Source: Clostridiales bacterium UBA3678 (GTDB taxonomy: Bacteria; Bacillota; Clostridia; TANB77; CAG-508). Taken from it: 64,000 bases of DNA. Shown here piece after piece: positions 38,525-46,578 of this stretch (the stretch's first letter is position 1; each line of letters opens with the position of its first letter). The position numbers and the translations under genes are program-made. The stretch is taken from NCBI GenBank assembly GCA_002372935.1, contig DFJF01000006.1:27298-91297 (forward strand), given 5' to 3'. The notes beneath the pieces are model-generated. The model saw only the letters and a list, made by a program, of their open reading frames with translations, was not told the origin of the DNA and did not search any database.

Positions 38525-39085
38525 CTAAATTTCTAATTGACTTCCAAGGAAGTTTGCAGCAGATTGTGCTACTTTTTTTTCAACTTCATTCATTTTTGTG
38601 TTAGCTTGTTTAGAAAGCAAAATAACTGTACCAATTGTATCTCCATTAGATATAATTGGATACACAATTTGAGAATTATACCTTTTTTCTTTGTTATCTT
38701 TGTCATGTTCAGTTATAGGCAAAGCAATATCACTATTTTCTTTGCTAGTATAAACTTCTTTGTCTTCCATAAGCTGTTCTAATTCATCACTTACATTTTG
38801 CTCCAAATAATCTTTTTTTGGTCCACCAGATACAGCAATTACAGTATCTTTATCTGTTATAAAAGCTATATGACCAGTAGTTTTTGCTAATGTTTCTGCA
38901 TATCCAGTTGCAAATTCTGAAAGCTCACCAATAGGGGAATATTTTCGCAAAATAATACTACCTTCTTTTTCTGTGAAAATTTCAAGAGGATCGCCTTCTT
39001 TAATACGAAGTGTTTTTCTTATTTCCTTTGGAATAACAATTCTTCCTAAATCATCTATTCTTCTAACAACACCAGTTGCTTTCAT
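38525..39085 (-). CDS. spoVT: Stage V sporulation protein T (AbrB-GAF regulator)
   Basis: A forespore transcription factor that tunes sigma-G genes. The N-terminal AbrB/SpoVT swapped-hairpin domain (MKATGVVRRIDDLGRIVIPKEIRKTLRI...) covers residues 1-50, and a GAF-like domain covers about 56-186. 186 residues, compared with 178 in Bacillus. A sigma-G-type promoter lies about 77 bp upstream, matching its known forespore expression. Convergent with the 36172 gene through a shared hairpin. Confidence 0.95.
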   Translation of the reverse strand: MKATGVVRRIDDLGRIVIPKEIRKTLRIKEGDPLEIFTEKEGSIILRKYSPIGELSEFATGYAETLAKTTGHIAFITDKDTVIAVSGGPKKDYLEQNVSDELEQLMEDKEVYTSKENSDIALPITEHDKDNKEKRYNSQIVYPIISNGDTIGTVILLSKQANTKMNEVEKKVAQSAANFLGSQLEI

Positions 39086-39161
39086 ATTTTTCAGTCCTTT
39101 CTTCTGAGTATAAAATGCTCTAAAAAAAAGCCTTTTACTCCTAAAATTGTTTTTATAATCT

Positions 39162-39190
39162 TATTATGACAAAAATGTAAAAAAATATAC
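39162..39190 (-). promoter_or_regulatory. Sigma-G-type promoter of spoVT
   Basis: Minus strand: -35 GTATA at 39190-39186 (fits GhATr), 17 bp, -10 CATAATA at 39168-39162 (fits CATnmTA). Same geometry as the SASP promoter. Confidence 0.65.
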
Positions 39191-39204
39191 AAAAATTTTT
39201 TGAA

Positions 39205-39340
39205 CTTTCAATTGGGGACGGTTCTTTTTCAGAAGGGGACGGTTCTTTTTTGAAAAGGGACGGTTCTTTTTTGAAAAGGGACGGTTCTTTTTTGAAAGGG
39301 GACGGTTCTTTTTTGAAAAGGGACGGTTCTTTTTTGAAAG
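39205..39340. repeat. Six perfect 21-bp repeat units in tandem
   Basis: Six GGGACGGTTCTTTTT units at an exact 21-bp period, all forward, in the divergent region between spoVT and the glucosaminidase gene. The minus strand reads as a spurious FKKEPS(L/P) heptad peptide. Confidence 0.95.
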
Positions 39341-39388
39341 TGGAACTGTACATATTAAAAAGTGATATATTAATTTTTGTGAAATGGG

Positions 39389-39418
39389 TTGACTTATTAT
39401 GACATAAAATGATATACT
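39389..39418 (+). promoter_or_regulatory. Promoter of the glucosaminidase gene
   Basis: TTGACT at 39389-39394, 18 bp, TATACT at 39413-39418. The leader is about 90 bases. Confidence 0.55.
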
Positions 39419-39514
39419 ATAAACAAATTAGACAAAATGTAGTAAAAAAAATAAAGGTAAAATTAGAAACATACAATGGTAATAAATATAAAAACAAAAG
39501 AGGTGTAATAAATT

Positions 39515-40858
39515 ATGAAATTAAATAAATTTATTTTCAATATTTTTATAACAATTTTAATTATTTCAATATTATTTGGAAAATTCCCTAGTTCTGTTTT
39601 TGCGACAAGTCAATCAACTAAATCAGTGAGTAAAATAAAAAGCAGTGATGAATCTGCATGGAAAGAGATAAAAAATCAAGTAGACTCATTACAAAAAAAA
39701 CATCAAAATTGGAATTTTAAAGTTTTTTACACAGACCTTGATTGGAAAGATGTAATAAATAATGAAGGAAAAAAACATGGAAATTATGCTAAAAATTTAG
39801 TTTATTATAAAGCAAATTATAGTTATAAATGGTTATGCAGTGATTGTTATGATATTACAAAATCATACAAAAATGGAAAATGGATGTGTGCTTCTAAAGA
39901 TGCAATAAAATACATGATGGATCCAAGAAATTCTATAAATGAAAACGATATTTTTCAATTTATGTTATTATCATATGATGAGGAAATTAGTGACAATAAT
40001 TATAAAAATAGTGTAAAATCAATTTTGACAGATTCTTTTTTAGATGTTGATAATTCATTAGGTAAATATGCTGATACAATTGTAAAAGAATGTAAGAAGC
40101 AAAATATTAATCCATCTTATATTGCAGTAAAAATCATACAAGAACAAGGCAAAGATGGTGGAGCAACATATGAAATGTATGATGATGAAACAGATAAAAT
40201 TTATTATAATATATTTAATATTAATGCAACTTTTACATCTACAATTTCAAATGCTTTATCATATTCGAAAAAGAATAAATTAACAACAGTTGAAAAATGT
40301 TTAATAGATGGAATTGATTTTATTAAAAATGGTTATATAGAGCAAGGGCAAGATACATTATATTTTGAAAAATTTGATGTAGTTGGTACTAATTCAAATA
40401 GTTTGTATTCACATCAATATGCACAAGATGTTATGTATGCACAAAATCAAGGTAAACAATTAAGAATTGCATTAGAAAAAATAAATGCAAAAGATAATAC
40501 ATATACATTTGTTATACCACTTTATAAAAATATGCCAAGTAGTATAAGTGCAAGACCTACAATTTTAGCAAATATGAGTAATGATAATAATAATAGAAAT
40601 AATAATAGTAATACATCAAATACTCCAACTAATAATAGCAATAATGACAGCACAAAATATAAATTGGGAGACCCAAATGGTGACAACGAAATAAATTCAG
40701 GAGATTTGCTAATGATTAGAAAATATCTTTTGAAAAAACAAAGTTTTAATAAAGAACAAGAAATAGCTATGGATATAAATAAAGATGGAGAGATAAATTC
40801 AGGAGATTTATTATTAGTAAGGAAACATTTATTAGGTAAGTATAAAATAAAATGGTAA
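39515..40858 (+). CDS. Secreted N-acetylglucosaminidase with dockerin-like tail
   Basis: Secreted wall hydrolase that likely cuts between sugars of peptidoglycan. Signal peptide (about 1-30, SSVFA), a helical region with the family pattern QKKHQNWNFKVFYTDLDWKDV, then the glucosaminidase core with MMDPRNS, FQFMLLSYD, IAVKIIQEQGKDGG (probable catalytic Glu near residue 209), YYNIFNINA and DTLYFEKFDVVG. After an Asn/Ser linker come two calcium-loop repeats (GDPNGDNEINSGDLLMIRKYLL and DINKDGEINSGDLLLVRKHLLG), the type I dockerin layout. No cohesin is in the window. AAAGAGGTGTAATAAATT precedes the ATG. Confidence 0.82.
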   Translation: MKLNKFIFNIFITILIISILFGKFPSSVFATSQSTKSVSKIKSSDESAWKEIKNQVDSLQKKHQNWNFKVFYTDLDWKDVINNEGKKHGNYAKNLVYYKANYSYKWLCSDCYDITKSYKNGKWMCASKDAIKYMMDPRNSINENDIFQFMLLSYDEEISDNNYKNSVKSILTDSFLDVDNSLGKYADTIVKECKKQNINPSYIAVKIIQEQGKDGGATYEMYDDETDKIYYNIFNINATFTSTISNALSYSKKNKLTTVEKCLIDGIDFIKNGYIEQGQDTLYFEKFDVVGTNSNSLYSHQYAQDVMYAQNQGKQLRIALEKINAKDNTYTFVIPLYKNMPSSISARPTILANMSNDNNNRNNNSNTSNTPTNNSNNDSTKYKLGDPNGDNEINSGDLLMIRKYLLKKQSFNKEQEIAMDINKDGEINSGDLLLVRKHLLGKYKIKW

Positions 40859-40893
40859 ACATAAAATTGAATTCTATGTAAATTTCATAGAAA

Positions 40894-40920
40894 TTGACAA
40901 GTAGAAAAAATCTATATAGT
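40894..40920 (+). promoter_or_regulatory. Promoter of the cadherin-like surface protein gene
   Basis: TTGACA at 40894-40899. The -10 is TATAGT (40915-40920, 15 bp spacer) or TAGTAA (17 bp spacer). About 60 bp before the ATG. Confidence 0.45.
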
Positions 40921-40977
40921 AAAAGTTTTATAGGTTTTCCTTTAAAAATCTAAATATCTTATAAGGAAATAATAGAA

Positions 40978-42390
40978 ATGAGATTAAACAGAAATCTTTT
41001 GATTTTTATAATATTTATTGTATTAACTTTTATACCACATTCAAAAGTAAAAGCAGCAAGTGGAAGCTTATCAGTTAGTAAAACCAATGTTAAGGCAGGT
41101 CAAGCTGTTACTGTTTCAGTTTCTGTAAATGCTGCTTCATGGAATATACATGTTTCAGGAGCAGCAAGTATAAATGAGGCAGCTAGTAGTAGTTCAGGGG
41201 ATAATGTTAAAAAAACATTTTCAACCAAATTCACTCCTAAAAAAGCTGGCAAATATACAGTTACACTTAGTGGAGATGTTACAGATGGAAAAAATAATAA
41301 AGTTACTAAATTATCAAGCTCAAAGACAATAACAGTAGAAGAAGCAACATCATCTAACAATACATCAAATAATTCCAATGAAAGTAATTCTACAGAAAAT
41401 AATTCATCTACAACTACTACGGAAAAGTCATCTGATGCAACTTTAAGAAATCTTGGTGTAAATCCAAAATTGTATGATTTTTCAGGATTTTCAAAAACAA
41501 GAACAAGTTATAGTGTTGATGTACCAGAAAATGTTTCATCAATTTATATATATGCATATCCAACGAGTACTAAAGCTAAAGTTTCTGGAATAGGAACAAA
41601 ATCTTTAAAAAAAGGTTCAAACACTTTTCCAATTAAAGTAACAGCAGAAGATGGAAAAACTACAAAAACATATTCATTAACAATAAATAGAACAAATGAA
41701 GATGATGCTGAAAATAATACAACAGAAAATAATACAACAAATAACACAACAGAGAATAATACTGTAAATGAAGAGAATAGTAATACAGAAAGTACAGATT
41801 CTGGACTTACAAATCTAGAAGTAGAAGGATACACAATTTCTCCTGCATTTTCAGGTGATATATATATATATAGTGTAGATTTACCAGATGGTACAAAGAG
41901 TATTAATATCAATACAGAGAAAATAAATGATGATATAAAAGTTGAGATAATTGGAAATGATAATTTAGAGACAGGAACAAATTATATTACAATTTTAGTT
42001 TATAATGGAGATGAAACAACTACATATCAAGTAGTTGCAAATGTTGGAACTACAAGTGAAGAATCTATAGCAACTGCAAATACTAATACTCAGAATGCAA
42101 AATCTAAAATAAAATCATCATGGGGAAAAATAATTATTGCTATTATTGTACTAATTTTCATAATTTATTTAATTATAAGACACAAGAGAAAAAATTATTT
42201 TGATGATGAAGATGAAGATTATTATGATACTGATGAGGAAAATAATGATCCATATAGGATGAATATAGATTCATATAATCCATATAATGAAAATCTATCA
42301 CCTGAAAAAGAAAGTGATTACTCAGAAGATATAGAAGATGTCAAAAAGACAAAAAGACATAAAAGAGCAAAGGGGAGAAGATATAAATAA
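40978..42390 (+). CDS. Surface protein with cadherin-like beta-sandwich domains
   Basis: 470 residues. Signal peptide (1-26, ending KVKA), an Ig-like domain (about 28-120, LSVSKTNVKAGQAVTVSVSV), a Ser/Asn/Thr linker, two cadherin-like domains (about 152-238, ATLRNLGVNP...TKTYSLTINR; and about 275-355, GLTNLEVEGYTISPAF...TTYQVVANVG), one membrane helix near 382-400 (IIIAIIVLIFIIYLII), and a charged cytoplasmic tail rich in Asp/Glu then Lys/Arg. Such proteins are cell-surface adhesion or scaffold parts; the binding partner is unknown. Confidence 0.75.
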   Translation: MRLNRNLLIFIIFIVLTFIPHSKVKAASGSLSVSKTNVKAGQAVTVSVSVNAASWNIHVSGAASINEAASSSSGDNVKKTFSTKFTPKKAGKYTVTLSGDVTDGKNNKVTKLSSSKTITVEEATSSNNTSNNSNESNSTENNSSTTTTEKSSDATLRNLGVNPKLYDFSGFSKTRTSYSVDVPENVSSIYIYAYPTSTKAKVSGIGTKSLKKGSNTFPIKVTAEDGKTTKTYSLTINRTNEDDAENNTTENNTTNNTTENNTVNEENSNTESTDSGLTNLEVEGYTISPAFSGDIYIYSVDLPDGTKSININTEKINDDIKVEIIGNDNLETGTNYITILVYNGDETTTYQVVANVGTTSEESIATANTNTQNAKSKIKSSWGKIIIAIIVLIFIIYLIIRHKRKNYFDDEDEDYYDTDEENNDPYRMNIDSYNPYNENLSPEKESDYSEDIEDVKKTKRHKRAKGRRYK

Positions 42391-42409
42391 TAATTTTATT
42401 TTTTGAATA

Positions 42410-42485
42410 AAATAGCTTACCACTTTTATTGCCAAGCCAAAATATTTTTATAATAAGGTTTTGAGCAAAAAGTTCTAAGCTATTT
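42410..42485 (+). other. Dyad-flanked intergenic element of unknown function
   Basis: AAATAGCTTA (42410-42419) and TAAGCTATTT (42476-42485) can close a 76-nt loop with smaller inner pairing (CCAAAA with TTTTGA). It lies after the surface protein gene and about 60 bp before the mreB promoter. It might be a terminator or small structured RNA. Confidence 0.35.
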
Positions 42486-42543
42486 CATTTTATATGAAAG
42501 ACAACAAATTATCAAAAAAAATTAATTTTTTTAAAAATTGGTA

Positions 42544-42572
42544 TTGATAAAATACAATAAATGTAATATAAT
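42544..42572 (+). promoter_or_regulatory. Promoter of mreB
   Basis: TTGATA at 42544-42549, exactly 17 bp, perfect TATAAT at 42567-42572. The leader is about 58 bases. Confidence 0.7.
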
Positions 42573-42636
42573 TGTAACGAAAATGTAATAAAAGTGTAAA
42601 AGAAAAGATATAATAATAACAAGGGAGAAGATTAGC

Positions 42637-43653
42637 ATGTTTAAATTTGGAATAGGACAAGATATTGGAATAGATTTAGGTACAGCTACAGTTATAGCTT
42701 ATGTTAAAGGTAAGGGTATTGTTCTTAGAGAACCATCTGTAGTAGCAATAGACAATAATACTGGAGAAGTTGTTGCAGTTGGTGGAGAAGCACAAAGAAT
42801 GCTTGGTAGAACACCAGGAAATATAGTAGCAACAAGACCTTTAAGAGAAGGTGTAATTTCAGATTACACAGTTACAGAAAAAATGTTAAAGTATTTTATA
42901 AATAAAGTAGGAGCAAAAAGTATATTTGCACCTAGAATTATGATATGTATTCCATCAAGAGTTACAGAAGTAGAAAAAAAAGCTGTAATAGATGCTGCAA
43001 CAGAAGCTGGAGCAAGGAAGGTTTATCTTATAGAAGAGCCAATAGCTGCAGCAATTGGTGCTGGAATAGACATATCAAAACCATGTGGAAATATGGTAGT
43101 AGATATAGGAGGAGGAACAACAGATATTGCAGTTATATCATTAGGTGGGTCTGTTGTTAGTACATCAATAAAAGTAGCAGGAGACAAATTTGACGAATAT
43201 GTTGCAAAATATATCAAGAAAAAACACAATGTTGTAATTGGAGAAAGGACATCAGAAGAATTAAAAAAGAATATTGGATGTGTATATCCAAAAATTCAAG
43301 ATGTAGAAATGGATGTTAGAGGTCGTGATTTAATTTCAGGCCTACCAGTTACAATATCAATACATTCTAGTGAGATGTTAGAAGCTTTAGAAGAACCAGC
43401 AAACATGATAGTAGATGCTGTACATTCCGTTTTAGAAAAGACGCCACCAGAGCTAGCAGCAGACATTAGTGACAGAGGTATATATATGACAGGTGGAGGA
43501 GCATTAATCGATGGGCTTGATAAGTTGCTTCAAGAAAAAACAGGAATAAATGTAATGATAGCACAAGACACAGTATCATGTGTTGCACTTGGTACAGGAA
43601 AAGCATTAGATAACCTAGATGCACTAGACGAAAAAGAAAGAAAAAAATTATAA
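42637..43653 (+). CDS. mreB: MreB/Mbl-family rod-shape actin homolog
   Basis: Forms membrane-bound filaments that guide lateral wall synthesis. Actin-fold motifs: phosphate 1 IGIDLGTATV (about 10-19), IEEPIAAAIGAG (connect 1 region) near 131, phosphate 2 VVDIGGGTTDIAV near 152, and YMTGGGALIDGL (adenosine) near 286. 338 residues, normal. No mreC or mreD follows, so it is a stand-alone copy of the mreB/mbl/mreBH group; which one cannot be settled. A repeat array starts right after the stop codon. Confidence 0.93.
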   Translation: MFKFGIGQDIGIDLGTATVIAYVKGKGIVLREPSVVAIDNNTGEVVAVGGEAQRMLGRTPGNIVATRPLREGVISDYTVTEKMLKYFINKVGAKSIFAPRIMICIPSRVTEVEKKAVIDAATEAGARKVYLIEEPIAAAIGAGIDISKPCGNMVVDIGGGTTDIAVISLGGSVVSTSIKVAGDKFDEYVAKYIKKKHNVVIGERTSEELKKNIGCVYPKIQDVEMDVRGRDLISGLPVTISIHSSEMLEALEEPANMIVDAVHSVLEKTPPELAADISDRGIYMTGGGALIDGLDKLLQEKTGINVMIAQDTVSCVALGTGKALDNLDALDEKERKKL

Positions 43654-43716
43654 TTTTCAGAAGGGGACGGTTCTTTTTATGAAGGGGACGGTTCTTTTTT
43701 GAAAGAGAACCGTCCC
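43654..43716. repeat. 21-bp repeat array, two forward then one reverse unit
   Basis: Directly after the mreB stop. The last forward unit and the reverse unit form GGGACGGTTCT ... AGAACCGTCCC, an 11-bp stem followed by AATTTT, so it probably also serves as the mreB terminator. Confidence 0.9.
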
Positions 43717-43854
43717 AATTTTAAAAAATTGTAATAAAAATTTTAAAAAATGCAATAATAAATTTTGAAAGAATCAATTAAAAGTAAAATAATATGTTTA
43801 TACAATTTACCTGAAATAATTTTTGCAAACATATTATATGAGGGATTTGATTAA

Positions 43855-45087
43855 ATGAAAAAGAAAAATTTATTTATTGCAATTTTTTTATGCTTACTTT
43901 TATGTATATATGTATATATTTGTGCAATTGATGCAATACCTGAAAAAATAATAATATATGAAGGCGAAGAATTAAATATAAAAAAATTTTTTGGAATTTC
44001 CATAGGTCATAAAAATGAAAAAACATCAGTGTTAACATCTGCTAAAGAGAATTCAGATGATACTATAAATAAAAATGTAGAAAATTTAGAAGTAAAATTA
44101 TTTAATAAAAATGTAAAAAATATAGATGTTAACATAATAGAAAAAACTCAGGTTATTCCAATTGGTCTTGTTTCTGGAATAAAACTTTACACAAGTGGTG
44201 CATTAGTTGTGGGAATGTCAGAAATAAAAGGACTTGATAATCAAAAATATAAGCCCTATGAAAGGTCTGGTATAGAAGAAGGAGATACAATTATACAAAT
44301 AGGTAAAAAAGAAATAAATAATGCAAATGATTTAGTAAATGTTGTTAATCAATCAAATGGAGAAGAGTTAAATATTTTTTATATAAGAAATGGAAGAAAA
44401 GAAGAAACTAGAATATATCCATTAAAGACTGGAGAGAATGAATATAAGCTTGGATTATGGGTAAGAGATAGTGCAGCAGGTATAGGTACAATGACATATT
44501 ATGAACCTAAAACTGGGAAATTTGCTGCACTTGGGCATGGTATAGCTGATATAGACACAGGAGAACTAATAGATGTTGGTAATGGTGAATTTATTACAAC
44601 AAAGGTTTTATCAACTATAAAAGGAGAAAATGGAACTCCTGGAAAAATTCAAGGGTCTATTAATGATCAATCACAAATAGGAATAATAACTAAAAATAGT
44701 GTTTTTGGCATATATGGAAAAGTTACTGATATTTCAAAAGTAAATGCTAATTCTGGCAATTTAATGGATGTTGCTTTAAGAAAAGAGATTCAACTAGGAA
44801 AGGCAACAATGCTATGTTCTTTGGATGGAAAAAATGTAGAAGAATACGAAATCAAAATCGAAAAAATTTATTTGAATAATGATTATGATAATAAAAGCAT
44901 GTTGATAAAAGTAACTGATAAAAGATTAATAGAAAAAACAGGAGGAATTATACAAGGAATGAGTGGTTCGCCAGTTATTCAAAATGGAAAGTTTATTGGT
45001 GCTGTCACAAATGTATTGGTAAGTGACCCAACACAAGGGTATGTTGTATTTGGTGATATAATGATAAAGGAGGGAACAGCTAACTAA
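43855..45087 (+). CDS. spoIVB: SpoIVB serine peptidase
   Basis: Forespore-secreted peptidase that signals across the membrane to trigger pro-sigma-K processing in the mother cell. N-terminal anchor (about 5-25), a linker, a PDZ domain (about 100-195, SGIEEGDTIIQIGKKEINNANDL), and the S55 peptidase with His in LGHGIADIDTG (near 227) and Ser in GMSGSPVI (near 371). 410 residues fits the family. ATGAGGGATTTGATTAA precedes the ATG. In most genomes spoIVB sits next to spo0A; here the next gene is ychF. Confidence 0.95.
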   Translation: MKKKNLFIAIFLCLLLCIYVYICAIDAIPEKIIIYEGEELNIKKFFGISIGHKNEKTSVLTSAKENSDDTINKNVENLEVKLFNKNVKNIDVNIIEKTQVIPIGLVSGIKLYTSGALVVGMSEIKGLDNQKYKPYERSGIEEGDTIIQIGKKEINNANDLVNVVNQSNGEELNIFYIRNGRKEETRIYPLKTGENEYKLGLWVRDSAAGIGTMTYYEPKTGKFAALGHGIADIDTGELIDVGNGEFITTKVLSTIKGENGTPGKIQGSINDQSQIGIITKNSVFGIYGKVTDISKVNANSGNLMDVALRKEIQLGKATMLCSLDGKNVEEYEIKIEKIYLNNDYDNKSMLIKVTDKRLIEKTGGIIQGMSGSPVIQNGKFIGAVTNVLVSDPTQGYVVFGDIMIKEGTAN

Positions 45088-45146
45088 AGTGAGATAAATA
45101 ATGGGATTTATGTACTTGAAAAAATAAAACAATAGTAGTATAATGA

Positions 45147-45260
45147 ATTTCAAAGAGGGACGGTTCTCTTTTGAAAAAGAACCGTCCCCTTTCAAAAAAG
45201 AACCGTCCCTTTCTGAAAAAGAACCGTCCCTTTCTGAAAGAGAACCGTCCCCAAATGAAA
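45147..45260. repeat. 21-bp repeat array, one forward then four reverse units
   Basis: Ends with the right-end module CCCCAAATGAAAG just before the ychF ribosome site. The array reads as an open frame joined in frame to ychF, which could cause a false N-terminal extension of 45 codons. Confidence 0.93.
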
Positions 45261-45277
45261 GAAGAGAGGAAATAGAA

Positions 45278-46369
45278 ATGAAAATAGGAATAGTTGGATT
45301 ACCAAATGTAGGAAAAAGTACATTATTTAATAGTATAACAAAAGCAGGTGCTGAGTGTGCAAATTATCCTTTTTGTACTATAGAGCCTAATGTGGGTGTT
45401 GTTGCTGTGCCAGATGAGAGATTAGATAAATTAACTGAGATGTATCATCCACAAAAAACTAGTCATGCAATTGTGGAGTTTGTTGATATTGCAGGTCTTG
45501 TAAAAGGTGCTAGTAAAGGCGAAGGTCTTGGAAATAAGTTTTTATCTCACATAAGAGAAACAGATGCAATATGTGAGGTTGTTAGATGTTTTGAAGATTC
45601 AAATATCACACATGTTGATGGAAGTGTTGATCCAATAAGAGATATAGAGACTATAAATTTTGAACTTATTTTTGCTGATATTGAAACTATTGATAAAAGA
45701 TTAGATAGAGCTAAAAAAATGCTTAAAGCTGATAAAAAATATCAATTGGAAATTGATTTATTGGAAAAAATTAAGATTAATCTAGAAAATGGAGTTCCTG
45801 CAAGAAGTTTGGAATATTCTGATGAGGAATTGCCTATTGTGAAAGATTTGTGGCTTTTGTCTTCAAAACCAGTTTTATATGTTGTAAATATTTCAGAAGA
45901 TCAATTAAATACATGGAAAGATGATGAGATGGTAAAAAAAGTTCAAGAATATGCTAAAAAAGAAGGCTCAGATATTGTTCCTTTATGTGTAAAAATTGAA
46001 GAAGAAATATCTGCTTTAGACGATAGTGACAAAAAAGAAATGTTAGAAGCTTTAGGATTAGAAGAATCAGGGCTAGATAAACTCATAAAAAAGAGTTATG
46101 ATTTGCTTGGATTGATGTCATTTTTGACAGCTGGAGAGCCAGAAGTAAGAGCTTGGACAATAAAGAAAGGAACTAAAGCTCCAGAAGCTGCGGGTAAAAT
46201 TCATTCAGATATACAAAGAGGATTTATAAAGGCAGAAGTTGTTTCTTTTGATGATTTGATGAATTGTGGATCTATGGTAGAGGCTAAAGAAAAAGGACTT
46301 GTTCGCTCAGAAGGAAAAGATTATATAATGCAAGATGGAGATATAGTATTATTCAAATTTAATGTGTAG
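45278..46369 (+). CDS. ychF: Ribosome-binding ATPase YchF (OLA1-type)
   Basis: A universally conserved Obg-related ATPase that binds ribosomes and is linked to stress control. Walker A GLPNVGKST is at residues 8-16, FCTIEPNVG near 33, DIAGLVKGASKGEGLGNKFL (switch II) near 68, and a C-terminal TGS domain with RAWTIKKGTKAPEAAGKIH near 300. 363 residues from this ATG equals the family length, and GAGAGGAAATAGAA precedes it, so the in-frame upstream ATG at 45143 is rejected. Confidence 0.97.
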   Translation: MKIGIVGLPNVGKSTLFNSITKAGAECANYPFCTIEPNVGVVAVPDERLDKLTEMYHPQKTSHAIVEFVDIAGLVKGASKGEGLGNKFLSHIRETDAICEVVRCFEDSNITHVDGSVDPIRDIETINFELIFADIETIDKRLDRAKKMLKADKKYQLEIDLLEKIKINLENGVPARSLEYSDEELPIVKDLWLLSSKPVLYVVNISEDQLNTWKDDEMVKKVQEYAKKEGSDIVPLCVKIEEEISALDDSDKKEMLEALGLEESGLDKLIKKSYDLLGLMSFLTAGEPEVRAWTIKKGTKAPEAAGKIHSDIQRGFIKAEVVSFDDLMNCGSMVEAKEKGLVRSEGKDYIMQDGDIVLFKFNV

Positions 46370-46375
46370 CACTTT

Positions 46376-46418
46376 CAAAGAGGGATAGATCTCTTACAAA
46401 AGAGAACTATCCCTTTTT
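46376..46418 (+). terminator. Terminator of ychF built from a degenerate repeat pair
   Basis: AGGGATAGATCTCTT/AAGAGAACTATCCCT with one A-A mismatch, then TTTTT. The flank CTTTCAAAGAGGGA and the arm order match the 21-bp repeat family with base changes (GGGACGGTTCTC versus GGGATAGATCTC). Confidence 0.85.
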
Positions 46419-46438
46419 TATAAAAAATCACAAAAAAT

Positions 46439-46456
46439 ATATTACAAAAATATTAC
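46439..46456 (+). repeat. TATTAC direct repeats upstream of the type IV pilus operon
   Basis: An 18-base stretch (ATATTACAAAAATATTAC) identical to the one at 23084-23101. A looser third copy (GTTACATTACAA) follows. It ends 27 bp before the -35 box. Confidence 0.6.
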
Positions 46457-46483
46457 AGTTACATTACAATTATGTTAAATGTA

Positions 46484-46512
46484 TTGATTTTTAGAATAAA
46501 AATGTTTAAAAT
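46484..46512 (+). promoter_or_regulatory. Promoter of the type IV pilus operon
   Basis: TTGATT at 46484-46489, 17 bp, TAAAAT at 46507-46512. The hexamers are identical to those at 23149-23177 and the spacers are very alike (TTAGAA, poly-A, ATGTT). Confidence 0.6.
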
Positions 46513-46578
46513 AGAAAAAGATAATTGGGAGGAAATTTGTAGAAAAAAAGAAGAAAATAAATTGAGGAGTCCAGGAAA

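Noticed and set aside
39205..39340. Tandem short repeats that might be a CRISPR array
   Set aside because: The units are directly contiguous at 21 bp with no distinct spacers and no cas genes nearby.
39153..39353. Minus-strand open frame coding FKKEPS heptads
   Set aside because: It is a by-product of the 21-bp repeat period; there is no independent ribosome site and the same peptide appears at every array.
46527..46540. A strong GGGAGG ribosome-like site before the pilM-pilN gene
   Set aside because: The only start behind it is TTG followed at once by TAG; a regulatory start-stop is possible but the evidence is too thin.
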